Positions 1 to 7,008 of a stretch of 11,767 nt of DNA are shown here, in pieces. The stretch spans positions 1 through 11,767 of the forward strand of contig DQUJ01000243.1 in the NCBI GenBank assembly GCA_015662325.1. The letters run 5' to 3'. How positions within the stretch are numbered: position 1 is the stretch's first letter; each line of letters begins with the position of its first letter. The stretch comes from Leucothrix mucor (GTDB lineage Bacteria; Pseudomonadota; Gammaproteobacteria; Thiotrichales; Thiotrichaceae). Made by a program: the position numbers and the translations under genes. Below the pieces are notes generated by a model that searched no databases, was not told where the DNA came from, and was given only the letters and a program-made list of their open reading frames with translations.

Positions 1-169
1 TGAGCCAGGCATTTATGTTTCACCTGATGATTCGATTGATAAAAAATGGTGGAATATCGGTATTCGTATTGAAGATGATGTGTTGATAACAGAAACGGGC
101 AACGAAGTGCTTACGGGTGATTTATTAAAAGAAGTGGATGATATTGAGCAATGGATGGCAAATGCTTAA
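1..169 (+). CDS. pepP: Xaa-Pro aminopeptidase, C-terminal end (partial)
   Basis: This is the last 55 codons of a gene that starts before the window; the reading frame begins at base 2 and ends with TAA at 167-169. PepP (aminopeptidase P) is a cytoplasmic dimetal peptidase that removes an N-terminal residue next to proline. The fragment begins EPGIYV and later has GIRIEDDVLITETGNEVLT, the characteristic C-terminal signature of the pita-bread fold family. Its first Glu and the Glu of RIEDD correspond to the last two metal-binding glutamates in E. coli PepP (known from the family). The gene lies directly upstream of ubiH with a TAATG overlap, as in the pepP-ubiH-ubiI cluster of other gammaproteobacteria. 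The His and Asp ligands lie outside the window, so intactness cannot be judged. Confidence 0.92.
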   Translation, partial: EPGIYVSPDDSIDKKWWNIGIRIEDDVLITETGNEVLTGDLLKEVDDIEQWMANA

Positions 170-1506
170 TGGCTAAAAAGGATAAAATATTTGATGTTCT
201 GATTGTCGGCGGTGGCATGGTCGGGGCGAGTTTAGCCGTGGCGCTAGAACCGCTTAATCTTAAAGTCGGAATGGTTGAAGCCTTTCAATTTGGCACATCG
301 GGTCAACCAAGCTATGACGATCGTGCGATTGCATTATCGTATGGTTCGAGTCGCATATTTTCAGGTATGGGTTTGTGGGATGATCTTCAAGATAAGACAA
401 CCGCAATCAACGAAATTGAAGTGTCTGATCGCGGGCATTTTGGTGCGACGCGTTTAAGTGCAGTGCAGGAAAAAGTACCCGCGCTGGGTTATTTAGTTGA
501 AAGCCGCGTATTGGGGCAGCAACTTTATGAGCAATTAAAAAAGTGCCAAGTGGAACAGTTTGTGCCCGCGAGTGTTACGCAGGTGGAGCAGGGCGAAGCT
601 GTATTGACAGTAAAGATTGAGCAAAAGCTAAAAAGTAAAACCAAAAAAGAAACAAAAGCTAAAAGCATTCAAACACGCTTATTAGTTGCGGCTGATGGAA
701 CTCATTCTCCCATTCGTGAAATGTCAGGTATTGATGTTAAAACTTCGGATTATCAACAGTCTGCCATTATCGCCAATGTATCGACCGAAAAACCCCACGA
801 AAATAAAGCACTCGAACGTTTTGTCGCAACAGGGCCAATTGCTTTGTTGCCAATGTCGGATAATCGCTGTTCTTTGGTGTGGACGCATTCAACTAAAAAT
901 GGAATGGAATCTGTTGAAGCTACAATGGCAATGGATGATGAGGCATTTCTTAAAAAGCTGAATGAAGAATTTGGTTATCGTTTAGGACGTTTTACGAAAG
1001 TGGGCGAGCGTTCGTGTTATCCATTGTCGTTAGTTACATCAAAAACAAACACCGCAAATCGCACGGTTATTATTGGCAATGCATCACATACCATGCACCC
1101 TGTAGCGGGGCAGGGCTTGAATCTTGCGATGCGCGATATTGCGGTACTGGCGGATCTTATCACTGAAAACTCACGGAATGATGTGGGTGCTGATAGCTTA
1201 TTGCAAGCCTATGAAAAGCAACGTGCAGGTGATTTAAAAACAACGGTGCGTTATACCGATTCGCTGGTGCGTTTATTTTCAAATGATAATTTTTTATTAG
1301 GTCATGCGCGCGCAAGCGGTTTAATGGTGGTGGATCGTGTGCCGCCACTGCGTAAATGGCTAACAAGACAAAGCATGGGTATTAATTACCGACAGTCGCG
1401 TTTAGCTCGTGGACTTGCTTTGCGCGAACAGCAAGGTTTTAAAGCGCTGGGTGTTAAACAGCAGCAGGATCTTAAAAAACAGGGTCTTAAAAATGAAACA
1501 GTATGA
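169..1506 (+). CDS. ubiH: Ubiquinone biosynthesis FAD-dependent hydroxylase UbiH
   Basis: This is a flavoprotein monooxygenase of the UbiH/COQ6 family that hydroxylates the aromatic ring during aerobic ubiquinone synthesis (UbiH acts at C1 in E. coli). The 445-residue protein has an N-terminal FAD dinucleotide motif GGGMVG (residues 14-19), the DG motif in LLVAADGTHSPIRE (171-184) and the ribose-binding motif GNASHTMHPVAGQG (303-316). The Asn in GNA, instead of GDA, is typical of UbiH rather than UbiI. I chose the ATG at 169 because it overlaps the pepP stop (TAATG) and gives an MAKKDKIFDVLIVGGG start; an in-frame ATG at 151 would add six residues inside pepP. The protein is longer than E. 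coli UbiH (about 392) because of a Lys-rich insert at about 151-166 and a C-terminal tail of about 30 residues. It overlaps ubiI by 14 bases. Confidence 0.93.
   Translation: MAKKDKIFDVLIVGGGMVGASLAVALEPLNLKVGMVEAFQFGTSGQPSYDDRAIALSYGSSRIFSGMGLWDDLQDKTTAINEIEVSDRGHFGATRLSAVQEKVPALGYLVESRVLGQQLYEQLKKCQVEQFVPASVTQVEQGEAVLTVKIEQKLKSKTKKETKAKSIQTRLLVAADGTHSPIREMSGIDVKTSDYQQSAIIANVSTEKPHENKALERFVATGPIALLPMSDNRCSLVWTHSTKNGMESVEATMAMDDEAFLKKLNEEFGYRLGRFTKVGERSCYPLSLVTSKTNTANRTVIIGNASHTMHPVAGQGLNLAMRDIAVLADLITENSRNDVGADSLLQAYEKQRAGDLKTTVRYTDSLVRLFSNDNFLLGHARASGLMVVDRVPPLRKWLTRQSMGINYRQSRLARGLALREQQGFKALGVKQQQDLKKQGLKNETV
622..664 (+). repeat. Short direct repeat inside the Lys-rich insert of ubiH
   Basis: The 12-mer CAAAAGCTAAAA occurs at 622-633 and again at 653-664 in an A-rich stretch. 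The 31-base offset is not a multiple of three, so the two copies are read in different frames (QKLK and TKAK contexts). The stretch encodes the Lys-rich segment between the substrate-domain strands and the DG motif of UbiH. Slippage or duplication is a plausible origin, but this is inference. Confidence 0.55.
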
Positions 1507-2665
1507 TGTGATCATTAACGGCGGCGGCATGGTGGGTGCGACCTTGGCTTGTTTATTGGCAAAAAAGGGTAAAACTGTTGCAGTAATTGAAGCGTATAAA
1601 ACTAAAAAAATCATCAAAACAACTCCGTATGAATTACGCGTCTCGGCTATTAGTCGTGCATCTCAACAAGCCTTGGTGGAAGCGGGCGCGTGGAATGATA
1701 TTGTAAAGCAACGCATATCTCCGTATGAAAATATGACTGTTTGGGATGCTGCAGGCGATGGCGAGGTTACGTTTGAAGCGGCAGAATTGGGCGAGCCAGA
1801 ACTTGGGCATATCATCGAAAATAGAGCCATTCAATTTGCCGTAACTGAAGCGTTAAAAAATTATGAAAACGCTTCATTTTATTGTCCAAATAGTTTGCAA
1901 AGCTTTGATGTCCAAGATGATCAAGTGATAGTTGAATTAGATGATGGTCAAACATTATCGGCGCAGTTATTGGTGGGTGCGGATGGTGCAAACTCCAAAG
2001 TACGTGAGCTGGCGGGTATTGATATTGATCGTGATGATTACGGGCAAAGTGGTTTGGTCACCGTGGTTAAACCAGAAAAGCATCATCAATATACTGCATG
2101 GCAACGTTTTCAACCTAGTGGGCCATTGGCATTTTTGCCCTTATCTGATGGCAGTTGTTCAATCGTGTGGACACTACCTTCGGATCGTGCGGATTATTAT
2201 TTATCACGAAGTGATGATGATTTTAAAATAGCGTTAGCAGAGGCACTTGATCATAAATTAGGCAATATTGAATCGCTTAGCCAACGCGCTGCGTTTCCAT
2301 TAAGAGGCTCGCAAGCTAAAGAATTGGTTAAACCACGTATTGCGTTAGTCGGTGATGCTGCTCATACAATACACCCACTTGCAGGGCAGGGTGTGAATCT
2401 TGGCTTAAAAGACGCGGTAGAATTAGCGCAGGTTTTAAGTGCTGCTAATACGAATCGTGATGCGGGAAGTTATAAATTATTACGTCGCTATGAACGCGCA
2501 CGACGCGGTGATAATATGATCACTATGCGGGTAATGGAAGGTTTTCGCTTGCTGTTTGGACACAGTGCCTCCTCTGTTAAAACTATGCGTAATGCAGGGA
2601 TGAAGCTATTTAATCAATCATCCCTGCTTAAGACTGAAATTATAAGAAAAGCGATGGGTTTTTAG
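1493..2665 (+). CDS. ubiI: Ubiquinone biosynthesis FAD-dependent hydroxylase UbiI
   Basis: This is the second UbiH/COQ6-family flavin monooxygenase, 390 residues. UbiI (formerly VisC) catalyses the C5 hydroxylation of the ubiquinone ring and works with UbiH. Visible motifs are the FAD-binding GGGMVG (10-15), the DG motif LLVGADGANSKVRELAG (159-175) and GDAAHTIHPLAGQGVNLG (287-304). The GDAAHTIHPLAGQGVNLG form closely matches E. coli UbiI, and the position after pepP-ubiH supports that call. The open frame extends upstream to 1409, but MKQYDVIINGGG at 1493 is the conserved N-terminus. That start overlaps the ubiH end by 14 bases, so translation is probably coupled; AGGG about 9 bases upstream may serve as ribosome-binding site. 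Another hydroxylase of the family (UbiF or UbiL type) is less likely. Confidence 0.91.
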   Translation: MKQYDVIINGGGMVGATLACLLAKKGKTVAVIEAYKTKKIIKTTPYELRVSAISRASQQALVEAGAWNDIVKQRISPYENMTVWDAAGDGEVTFEAAELGEPELGHIIENRAIQFAVTEALKNYENASFYCPNSLQSFDVQDDQVIVELDDGQTLSAQLLVGADGANSKVRELAGIDIDRDDYGQSGLVTVVKPEKHHQYTAWQRFQPSGPLAFLPLSDGSCSIVWTLPSDRADYYLSRSDDDFKIALAEALDHKLGNIESLSQRAAFPLRGSQAKELVKPRIALVGDAAHTIHPLAGQGVNLGLKDAVELAQVLSAANTNRDAGSYKLLRRYERARRGDNMITMRVMEGFRLLFGHSASSVKTMRNAGMKLFNQSSLLKTEIIRKAMGF

Positions 2666-2717
2666 ATTTTTTATTAATACGACTTACAGTTGTATTGGCA
2701 ACACTAACACAAGAAGC

Positions 2718-2802
2718 TGTCATTTCCGCGTAGTCGCGGAAATCTATCTGTGAGGCGTAGCATCTGCAATTATGGATGCTGCTCCATACGCAGGTGTGAC
2801 GA
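2718..2802. repeat. Degenerate REP/MITE-like palindromic element
   Basis: The gap between ubiI and the antiporter holds a structured element. It starts TGTCATTTCCGCG, with a perfect 9-bp stem (2722-2730 pairing with 2735-2743, loop TAGT). It ends CATACGCAGGTGTGACGA, which is roughly an inverted copy of the start (8 of 13 bases match). Inside are smaller inverted repeats: AGCATC 2759-2764 with GATGCT 2775-2780, and ATGGA 2772-2776 with TCCAT 2783-2787. This resembles the widespread TGTCATTCCCGCG...CGGGAATGACA intergenic repeats, but the right arm has decayed. No second copy is in the window. No T-run follows the stem, so it is not an ordinary terminator. Confidence 0.6.
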
Positions 2803-2833
2803 CTTTGGGAATAATTAATAACTAGGATTTTAT

Positions 2834-4081
2834 ATGAGTATTACCGATATTTTCGCCATTTTAATCTCTTTGGCTGCTGTTTTTAGTTACATCAATTATC
2901 GTTTTATAAAAGTGCCTAGCACCATTGGTTTATTGGTGATTGCTCTGTTTATGTCGTTAGCGATTATCTTGCTAGGGAAGATGGGTTTGCCAATAGAAGC
3001 GCAAGCGAAACACCTGTTATCTCAAATTGATTTTAACGAAACCTTAATGCAAGGCATGTTAAGTGCATTGTTATTTGCGGGGGCGTTGCATGTTCATTTA
3101 GATGAGCTTAAAAAACAAAAATGGGTAGTAGCAGTACTGGCAAGCGTGGGTGTTATTTCATCAACCTTTATGATTGGTTTTGCATCTTTTTATATATTTG
3201 GCTGGATGGGCTTAGATATTCCGCTAATCTATTGCTTGTTATTTGGCTCGCTGATTTCACCCACCGACCCGATAGCGGTACTCGGTATTTTAAAAACGGT
3301 AGGTGCATCAAAATCATTAGAAACTAAGATTGCAGGTGAGTCACTGTTTAATGATGGTGTTGCCATTGTGGTGTTTTTGGTGCTGTTAAGCATGGCAGGA
3401 GTTGGTGGACACGGCGGGCATGAAGAAGTCAATGCCATGAGCATCGCTACTTTATTTGCTCAAGAAGCACTGGGTGGTGCTATTTTTGGTTTAGTGATTG
3501 GTTACATTGCGTTTCGTATGCTCTCTAGCATCGATAATTATCAAGTAGAAATATTGCTGACGTTAGCGTTGGTCTTCGGTGGTTATGCCCTTGCCAGCGC
3601 TTGGCATTTATCGGGGCCCATCGCGGTTGTAGTAGCGGGTTTATTGATTGGCAATAAAGGTAGAAAGTACGCCATGTCGGATAAAACTCGAGATCATTTG
3701 GATAACTTCTGGGAATTAATTGATGAAATATTAAACGCGATTTTGTTTGTTCTTATTGGTTTAGAAGTGCTTATTTTAAACTTTAACCCAACCTATATTT
3801 GGGCGGGTTTGATCATGATTGTCGTAACCTTGTTATCACGTTTTATATCAGTGGGTATCCCCGTTTCTATTATGAAATTACGCAAAACATTTACGCCTAA
3901 AATCGTACGTATTTTAACCTGGGGTGGTTTACGCGGCGGTATATCAATCGCCTTAGTATTGACGTTACCAGAGGGCGAACACCGCGAAGCCTTGTTGATG
4001 ATTACTTATATTGTAGTGATATTCTCGATATTAGTGCAGGGCTTGACGGTGGGAAAATTGGTTAAGAGTAGTAGTCGTTAG
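2834..4081 (+). CDS. CPA1-family cation/proton (Na+/H+) antiporter, NhaP-like
   Basis: This is a 415-residue inner-membrane protein made almost entirely of hydrophobic segments (about 11-13), consistent with a monovalent cation/proton exchanger. Family signatures are SPTDPIAVLGIL (142-153) in the unwound core helix, GESLFNDGVAIVVF (168-181) with the Asn-Asp pair (N173, D174) typical of electroneutral CPA1 exchangers, and WGGLRGGISIALVLTLP (363-379) near the C-terminus. There is no large cytoplasmic regulatory domain after the last helix. A Gly/His-rich loop (GGHGGHEE, about 191-198) lies between helices. AGGAT sits a few bases before the ATG. It is transcribed alone, after the REP-like element and before a convergent gene. 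The ion (Na+ or K+) cannot be told from sequence, so I give no symbol. Confidence 0.92.
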   Translation: MSITDIFAILISLAAVFSYINYRFIKVPSTIGLLVIALFMSLAIILLGKMGLPIEAQAKHLLSQIDFNETLMQGMLSALLFAGALHVHLDELKKQKWVVAVLASVGVISSTFMIGFASFYIFGWMGLDIPLIYCLLFGSLISPTDPIAVLGILKTVGASKSLETKIAGESLFNDGVAIVVFLVLLSMAGVGGHGGHEEVNAMSIATLFAQEALGGAIFGLVIGYIAFRMLSSIDNYQVEILLTLALVFGGYALASAWHLSGPIAVVVAGLLIGNKGRKYAMSDKTRDHLDNFWELIDEILNAILFVLIGLEVLILNFNPTYIWAGLIMIVVTLLSRFISVGIPVSIMKLRKTFTPKIVRILTWGGLRGGISIALVLTLPEGEHREALLMITYIVVIFSILVQGLTVGKLVKSSSR

Positions 4082-4173
4082 TAAAGAATTTGAAAGAATG
4101 TTCAGAAACGGCACGAGCAGTAAGACCGAACTAAGCCAAGTATGAAAAAGCGTTAATTAAATTGTATTTTAAT

Positions 4174-4189
4174 AAGCCTAATAAGGCTT
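4174..4189. terminator. Weak hairpin between convergent genes
   Basis: AAGCCT (4174-4179) and AGGCTT (4184-4189) form a 6-bp stem with a 4-base loop. On the plus strand it is followed by TTTT-CCCC, so it could weakly end the antiporter transcript about 90 bases after its stop. It overlaps the last codons and stop of the convergent CAP-protein gene. The stem is short and the T-run is poor. Confidence 0.3.
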
Positions 4190-4723
4190 TTCCCCAATAT
4201 AGTTCCCCGGTGGGTCATAATTACACGCCCAAATTTGCGCTTTATTTTCACAAACCGCAATGGCACAACCGACGTTACGCGATTCTCTCCATACCATCTG
4301 CGTATAGTGACCGCAGTCTTCACCTGTTTGGCACTGGTTAGTATCGTAGTTGTAATAAGCCTCTTCATCTGCCCACGCTTTTACAATCTCGGGCGCAGTA
4401 AATTGCTGCAGTTTAACAATACCATCGGACCATTGTTCGGCACTTGCCCAGAATAAATTTTCGCCAAAACGTTGTTTGAAAGGCCCGTAGTTAGGGCGGT
4501 GAATCATGGCGCAGTCCTGATTATTAGAAAGTTCATTTACCCATTGTTGCGCATAACCTGCCAGTTGATTAGACCACTGAAGGGGTGACAAGCCATGTTT
4601 TGCACGCACTTTGTTGTGCGAAGCAATAAGACCTGAAAATTTTACGGGTTCAGCAAATACGCTATTGCTTAGAAAAGCGACGGTGATAAGTGATAGTACA
4701 AGCGCGGTTAATCGTTTAAGCAT
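4178..4723 (-). CDS. Secreted CAP-domain (PR-1/SCP-like) protein
   Basis: This 181-residue protein carries a clear Sec signal peptide: MLKRL, then a hydrophobic core, then SVFA with likely cleavage after residue 24. The mature part is one CAP domain. It has HNKVRAKHGLSPLQW (36-50), FGENL (86-90), the CAP1-type motif CGHYTQMVWRESRNVGC (137-153) and the CAP2-type CNYDPPGNYIGEKPY at the very C-terminus. H75, E88, E120 and H139 match the His/Glu cavity tetrad of the family. Six cysteines (71, 131, 137, 153, 158, 167) fit three disulfides, suggesting a periplasmic or extracellular location. It resembles eukaryotic plant PR-1 more than the minimal YkwD-type bacterial CAP domains. The biochemical role in bacteria is unknown. 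It lies 99 bases downstream of gpmI on the same strand and may be cotranscribed. Confidence 0.9.
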   Translation of the reverse strand: MLKRLTALVLSLITVAFLSNSVFAEPVKFSGLIASHNKVRAKHGLSPLQWSNQLAGYAQQWVNELSNNQDCAMIHRPNYGPFKQRFGENLFWASAEQWSDGIVKLQQFTAPEIVKAWADEEAYYNYDTNQCQTGEDCGHYTQMVWRESRNVGCAIAVCENKAQIWACNYDPPGNYIGEKPY

Positions 4724-4822
4724 TAATTCAACTTCATTTATTAAAAGTGAAGCGAGTGTAACTTATGCTTATAAATTAACCACTTTTTATTGATTTGACG
4801 GTTTACTAATGCCGATAAACGA

Positions 4823-6394
4823 TTAATACGCTGTTTCTTTTTGATTATCGCTAACTTCATTTAATTCTTCTAATAATAAAGACTTACAGGTAATACCTTT
4901 CGGCTTTGGCAGCCCCATTAAGTGCAATACAGTCGGGGCAAGGTTACTTAAACCGCCACTGGTGCGTAAACGCCAGAATGATTTATCCACAATAAGACAA
5001 GGTACTGGGTATACAGTATGTTGTGTGCTGGGTTCGCCGGTGAAGGGATCGATATATTCATCACAATTACCGTGATCGGCGGTGACAATGACGGAATAAT
5101 CATTTTCTACGGCCGCATCAAGTACACGCCCAACTTCAGTATCCAATGTTTCAACGGCTTTAATAATAGCATCTGGAATAGCGGAGTGTCCGACCATATC
5201 GCCATTGGCAAAATTAACTACGATGAAAGAATGCTTTTGTTTTTTAACCGCGTTAATGATTTCATCTGCGACTTCTTTTGCGCTCATTTCTGGGCACTCA
5301 TCGTAGGTATGAACGATGGGCGAATTCACCATAATACGGTCTTCTCCGGCATAGGGTGTTTCACGACCGCCATTAAGAAAGAAAGTCACATGCGCGTATT
5401 TTTCTGTTTCGGAACAATGTAATTGTCTATAACCCGAAAGGCTAATTGCGTGTGCAAGATTGGTCGATGGTCGCTCTGGCGGGAATGCAACAGGCGCTAA
5501 TAATTTTTTGTCGTATTCCGTTAAGCAGGTGACAACAATAGGTGAGTAATCGCCACGATCAAATTGATCAAATTCTTCCATGCCTAATGCTTCGGCTAAT
5601 TGGCGAGGGCGATCATTTCGAAAGTTGAAAAATATTAAGGAATCATCCGCTTGAATCGTTTCTGCATTGGGCATGATACGCGGGCGAATAAATTCATCGG
5701 TTTGTCCATCTGCATAGGCATCTTCAACCGCCTGGAGTGGATCGCTGGCAGGTTCACCTACACCATTGATCATTGCACCCCATGCTATCTTAGTACGTTT
5801 CCAGCGGTTATCACGGTCCATTGCGTAAAAACGGCCCGTAACCGTTGCCACTTCTCCGCCAAATTTTTCAACTGTATCTACAAGCTGTTTAATATATTTT
5901 TCAGCTGATTTTGGGGGGGTGTCACGCCCATCTGTAATGGCATGAATAACGGGTTTAACCCCCATTTTCTTACACAGTTTAATCAGCGCATAAAGATGAC
6001 GAGTGTGGCTGTGAACACCGCCATCAGACACTAAACCCACTAAGTGTATGGGGCGATTATTTTGTTTTGCGAGAAAAATAGTATTGCGTAAAGCGGTGTT
6101 CTTTTTGAAACTCCCATCTTCAATAGCATCATCAATACGAACCAAATCCTGTTTCATTATAATGCCGCAACCAATGGTTAAATGACCCACTTCAGAGTTG
6201 CCCATTTGGCCATCGGGTAAGCCTACCGCAGACCCTGATGCTTGTAATGTGGTGTGTGGGTATTGACTAAAATATTCGTCTAGTCTGGGTGTTTTGGCTT
6301 CATGAAAGGCGTTATTCTTTTTGCTGGGGTTTACGCCGACACCATCCATGATGATAAGTATGGTCTTACGACGGGGGACGCTGATTTGATTCAC
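4823..6394 (-). CDS. gpmI: 2,3-bisphosphoglycerate-independent phosphoglycerate mutase
   Basis: GpmI interconverts 3- and 2-phosphoglycerate in glycolysis and gluconeogenesis using two Mn2+ ions and a phosphoserine intermediate. The 523-residue length fits the family (about 514 in E. coli). The alkaline-phosphatase-like domain is split: IIMDGVG (D17) and GNSEVGH (nucleophile S67) come first, then the inserted transferase domain with DGRDTPP (155-161) and GRFYAMDRDNRW (187-198). Next are NFRNDRPRQ (257-265), NFANGDMVGHS (D399, H403), VTADHGN (D440, H441) and QHTVYPVP (H459), so all expected metal ligands are present. The start is GTG at 6392-6394 with AGGA 7 bases upstream; the next Met is in the metal-binding motif and too late. 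A seven-C run encodes the TPP of DGRDTPP. Confidence 0.97.
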   Translation of the reverse strand: MNQISVPRRKTILIIMDGVGVNPSKKNNAFHEAKTPRLDEYFSQYPHTTLQASGSAVGLPDGQMGNSEVGHLTIGCGIIMKQDLVRIDDAIEDGSFKKNTALRNTIFLAKQNNRPIHLVGLVSDGGVHSHTRHLYALIKLCKKMGVKPVIHAITDGRDTPPKSAEKYIKQLVDTVEKFGGEVATVTGRFYAMDRDNRWKRTKIAWGAMINGVGEPASDPLQAVEDAYADGQTDEFIRPRIMPNAETIQADDSLIFFNFRNDRPRQLAEALGMEEFDQFDRGDYSPIVVTCLTEYDKKLLAPVAFPPERPSTNLAHAISLSGYRQLHCSETEKYAHVTFFLNGGRETPYAGEDRIMVNSPIVHTYDECPEMSAKEVADEIINAVKKQKHSFIVVNFANGDMVGHSAIPDAIIKAVETLDTEVGRVLDAAVENDYSVIVTADHGNCDEYIDPFTGEPSTQHTVYPVPCLIVDKSFWRLRTSGGLSNLAPTVLHLMGLPKPKGITCKSLLLEELNEVSDNQKETAY

Positions 6395-6509
6395 TGGTAA
6401 ATCCTAAATTATAGATATTTTATGTAACTATGATAACTGGAAAGTGTTTAAAATTCACCTACAATAAAGAAGAGAATTATTAAAACATTCCTACAAATCT
6501 TACGCATAA

Positions 6510-6545
6510 AAAAAGCCCGTTAGGATTATTGCTGACGGGCTTTTT
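6510..6545 (-). terminator. Strong intrinsic terminator, possibly bidirectional
   Basis: An 11-bp perfect stem (6510-6520 with 6535-6545, including GCCCGT/ACGGGC) encloses a 14-base loop. On the minus strand the hairpin is followed by seven T residues (plus-strand A-run 6508-6514), and on the plus strand by five. It lies about 20 bases after the stop of the small minus-strand gene ending at 6565 and upstream of gpmI, so it probably ends the small-gene transcript and insulates gpmI. Confidence 0.85.
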
Positions 6546-6564
6546 GTTGTCTATGATTTTACGG

Positions 6565-6717
6565 TTATGCTGCCGTTAGAACTAAATAGGCTAACATCAA
6601 TGAAAGAAACATTAATCCACCGATCATTGATTTAACAAGTGGTGGAAATGGCTCGCACATTTGATTATTATTTTTAGATTCTTCTGACTCAAGTAAACGT
6701 TTAATAAAACACTGCAT
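6565..6717 (-). CDS. Small single-pass membrane protein, unknown function
   Basis: A 50-residue frame starts MQCFIKRLLE and ends in a hydrophobic helix (about residues 31-50, SMIGGLMFLSL then MLAYLVLTAA). The N-terminal half is polar, with SEESKNNN and one CEPFPP turn, so it likely has a soluble N-terminal stretch and a C-terminal membrane anchor. I chose the ATG at 6715-6717 because AGGGGAG lies 6 bases upstream, one of the best ribosome-binding sites in the window. A longer frame from GTG at 6792 would give 75 residues but has no such site and would run through a perfect hairpin. A strong terminator follows about 20 bases after the stop, so the gene forms its own transcription unit. I do not recognise the family. 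The gene call rests on signals, not homology. Confidence 0.6.
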   Translation of the reverse strand: MQCFIKRLLESEESKNNNQMCEPFPPLVKSMIGGLMFLSLMLAYLVLTAA

Positions 6718-6723
6718 AGGATG

Positions 6724-6730
6724 CTCCCCT
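6724..6730 (-). promoter_or_regulatory. Ribosome-binding site of the small membrane-protein gene
   Basis: Read on the minus strand this is AGGGGAG, 6 bases before the ATG at 6717. It decides the start in favour of the 50-residue protein. Confidence 0.6.
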
Positions 6731-6748
6731 AATAATTTTGTGTAAATA

Positions 6749-6777
6749 GAGACTCTTTGCATCTGCAGAAGAGTCTC
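6749..6777 (-). promoter_or_regulatory. Perfect 9-bp hairpin or operator upstream of the small gene
   Basis: GAGACTCTT and AAGAGTCTC form a perfect 9-bp inverted repeat separated by 11 bases that include CTGCAG. On the minus strand it lies 31 bases before the ATG at 6717 and 18 bases before its ribosome-binding site. It has no T-run after it, so it is not a terminator. It could be a 5'-leader RNA structure affecting stability or translation, or a DNA operator. Which of these applies cannot be decided from sequence. Confidence 0.5.
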
Positions 6778-7008
6778 GAAATAATTCGACACAGATTTTT
6801 ATGAAAGTTCAGAAAATATAATGAATAAGATCTAAAGTATTCCGTAAAAATAAGATAAATTCCAAACCGCTAAATTAAGAATTTAATGGAAATAGTAGTA
6901 TTGCCATTGTCTATAGAGCATTTTAACAAATGTAAGCTGAATACACTATTGATATTTAATGAAATACAAACATTGGTGTTTATCAAGTCGCTGTTTTATA
7001 TGGTGTTT
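6778..7008. other. AT-rich intergenic spacer
   Basis: This gene-free stretch lies between the end of tatC and the small gene's leader. It is strongly AT-rich, with only weak A/T inverted repeats (for example TAAATT-AAG-AATTTA near 6870). I see no convincing tRNA, small coding frame, or terminator with a GC stem for tatC. The promoter of the small minus-strand gene is probably here, but no box pair is good enough to call. Confidence 0.5.

Noticed and set aside
2676..2696. Hairpin AATACGAC/GTTGTATT after ubiI as terminator
   Set aside because: The stem needs a G-U pair, has little GC, and no T-run follows on either strand.
5018..5422. 134-residue plus-strand open frame opposite gpmI
   Set aside because: It lies wholly antisense to a strongly conserved gpmI, has no recognisable family and no ribosome-binding site; it is a shadow frame.
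6408..6430. TTATCA-17-TATAAT promoter for gpmI on the minus strand
   Set aside because: The TATAAT (6413-6408) is so close to the GTG that transcription would start at or after the ribosome-binding site; it would need a leaderless message, so it is probably chance in AT-rich DNA.
6718..6792. GTG-initiated 75-residue version of the small membrane protein
   Set aside because: No ribosome-binding site precedes the GTG, and the added residues come from the perfect hairpin; the ATG at 6717 has a strong site.
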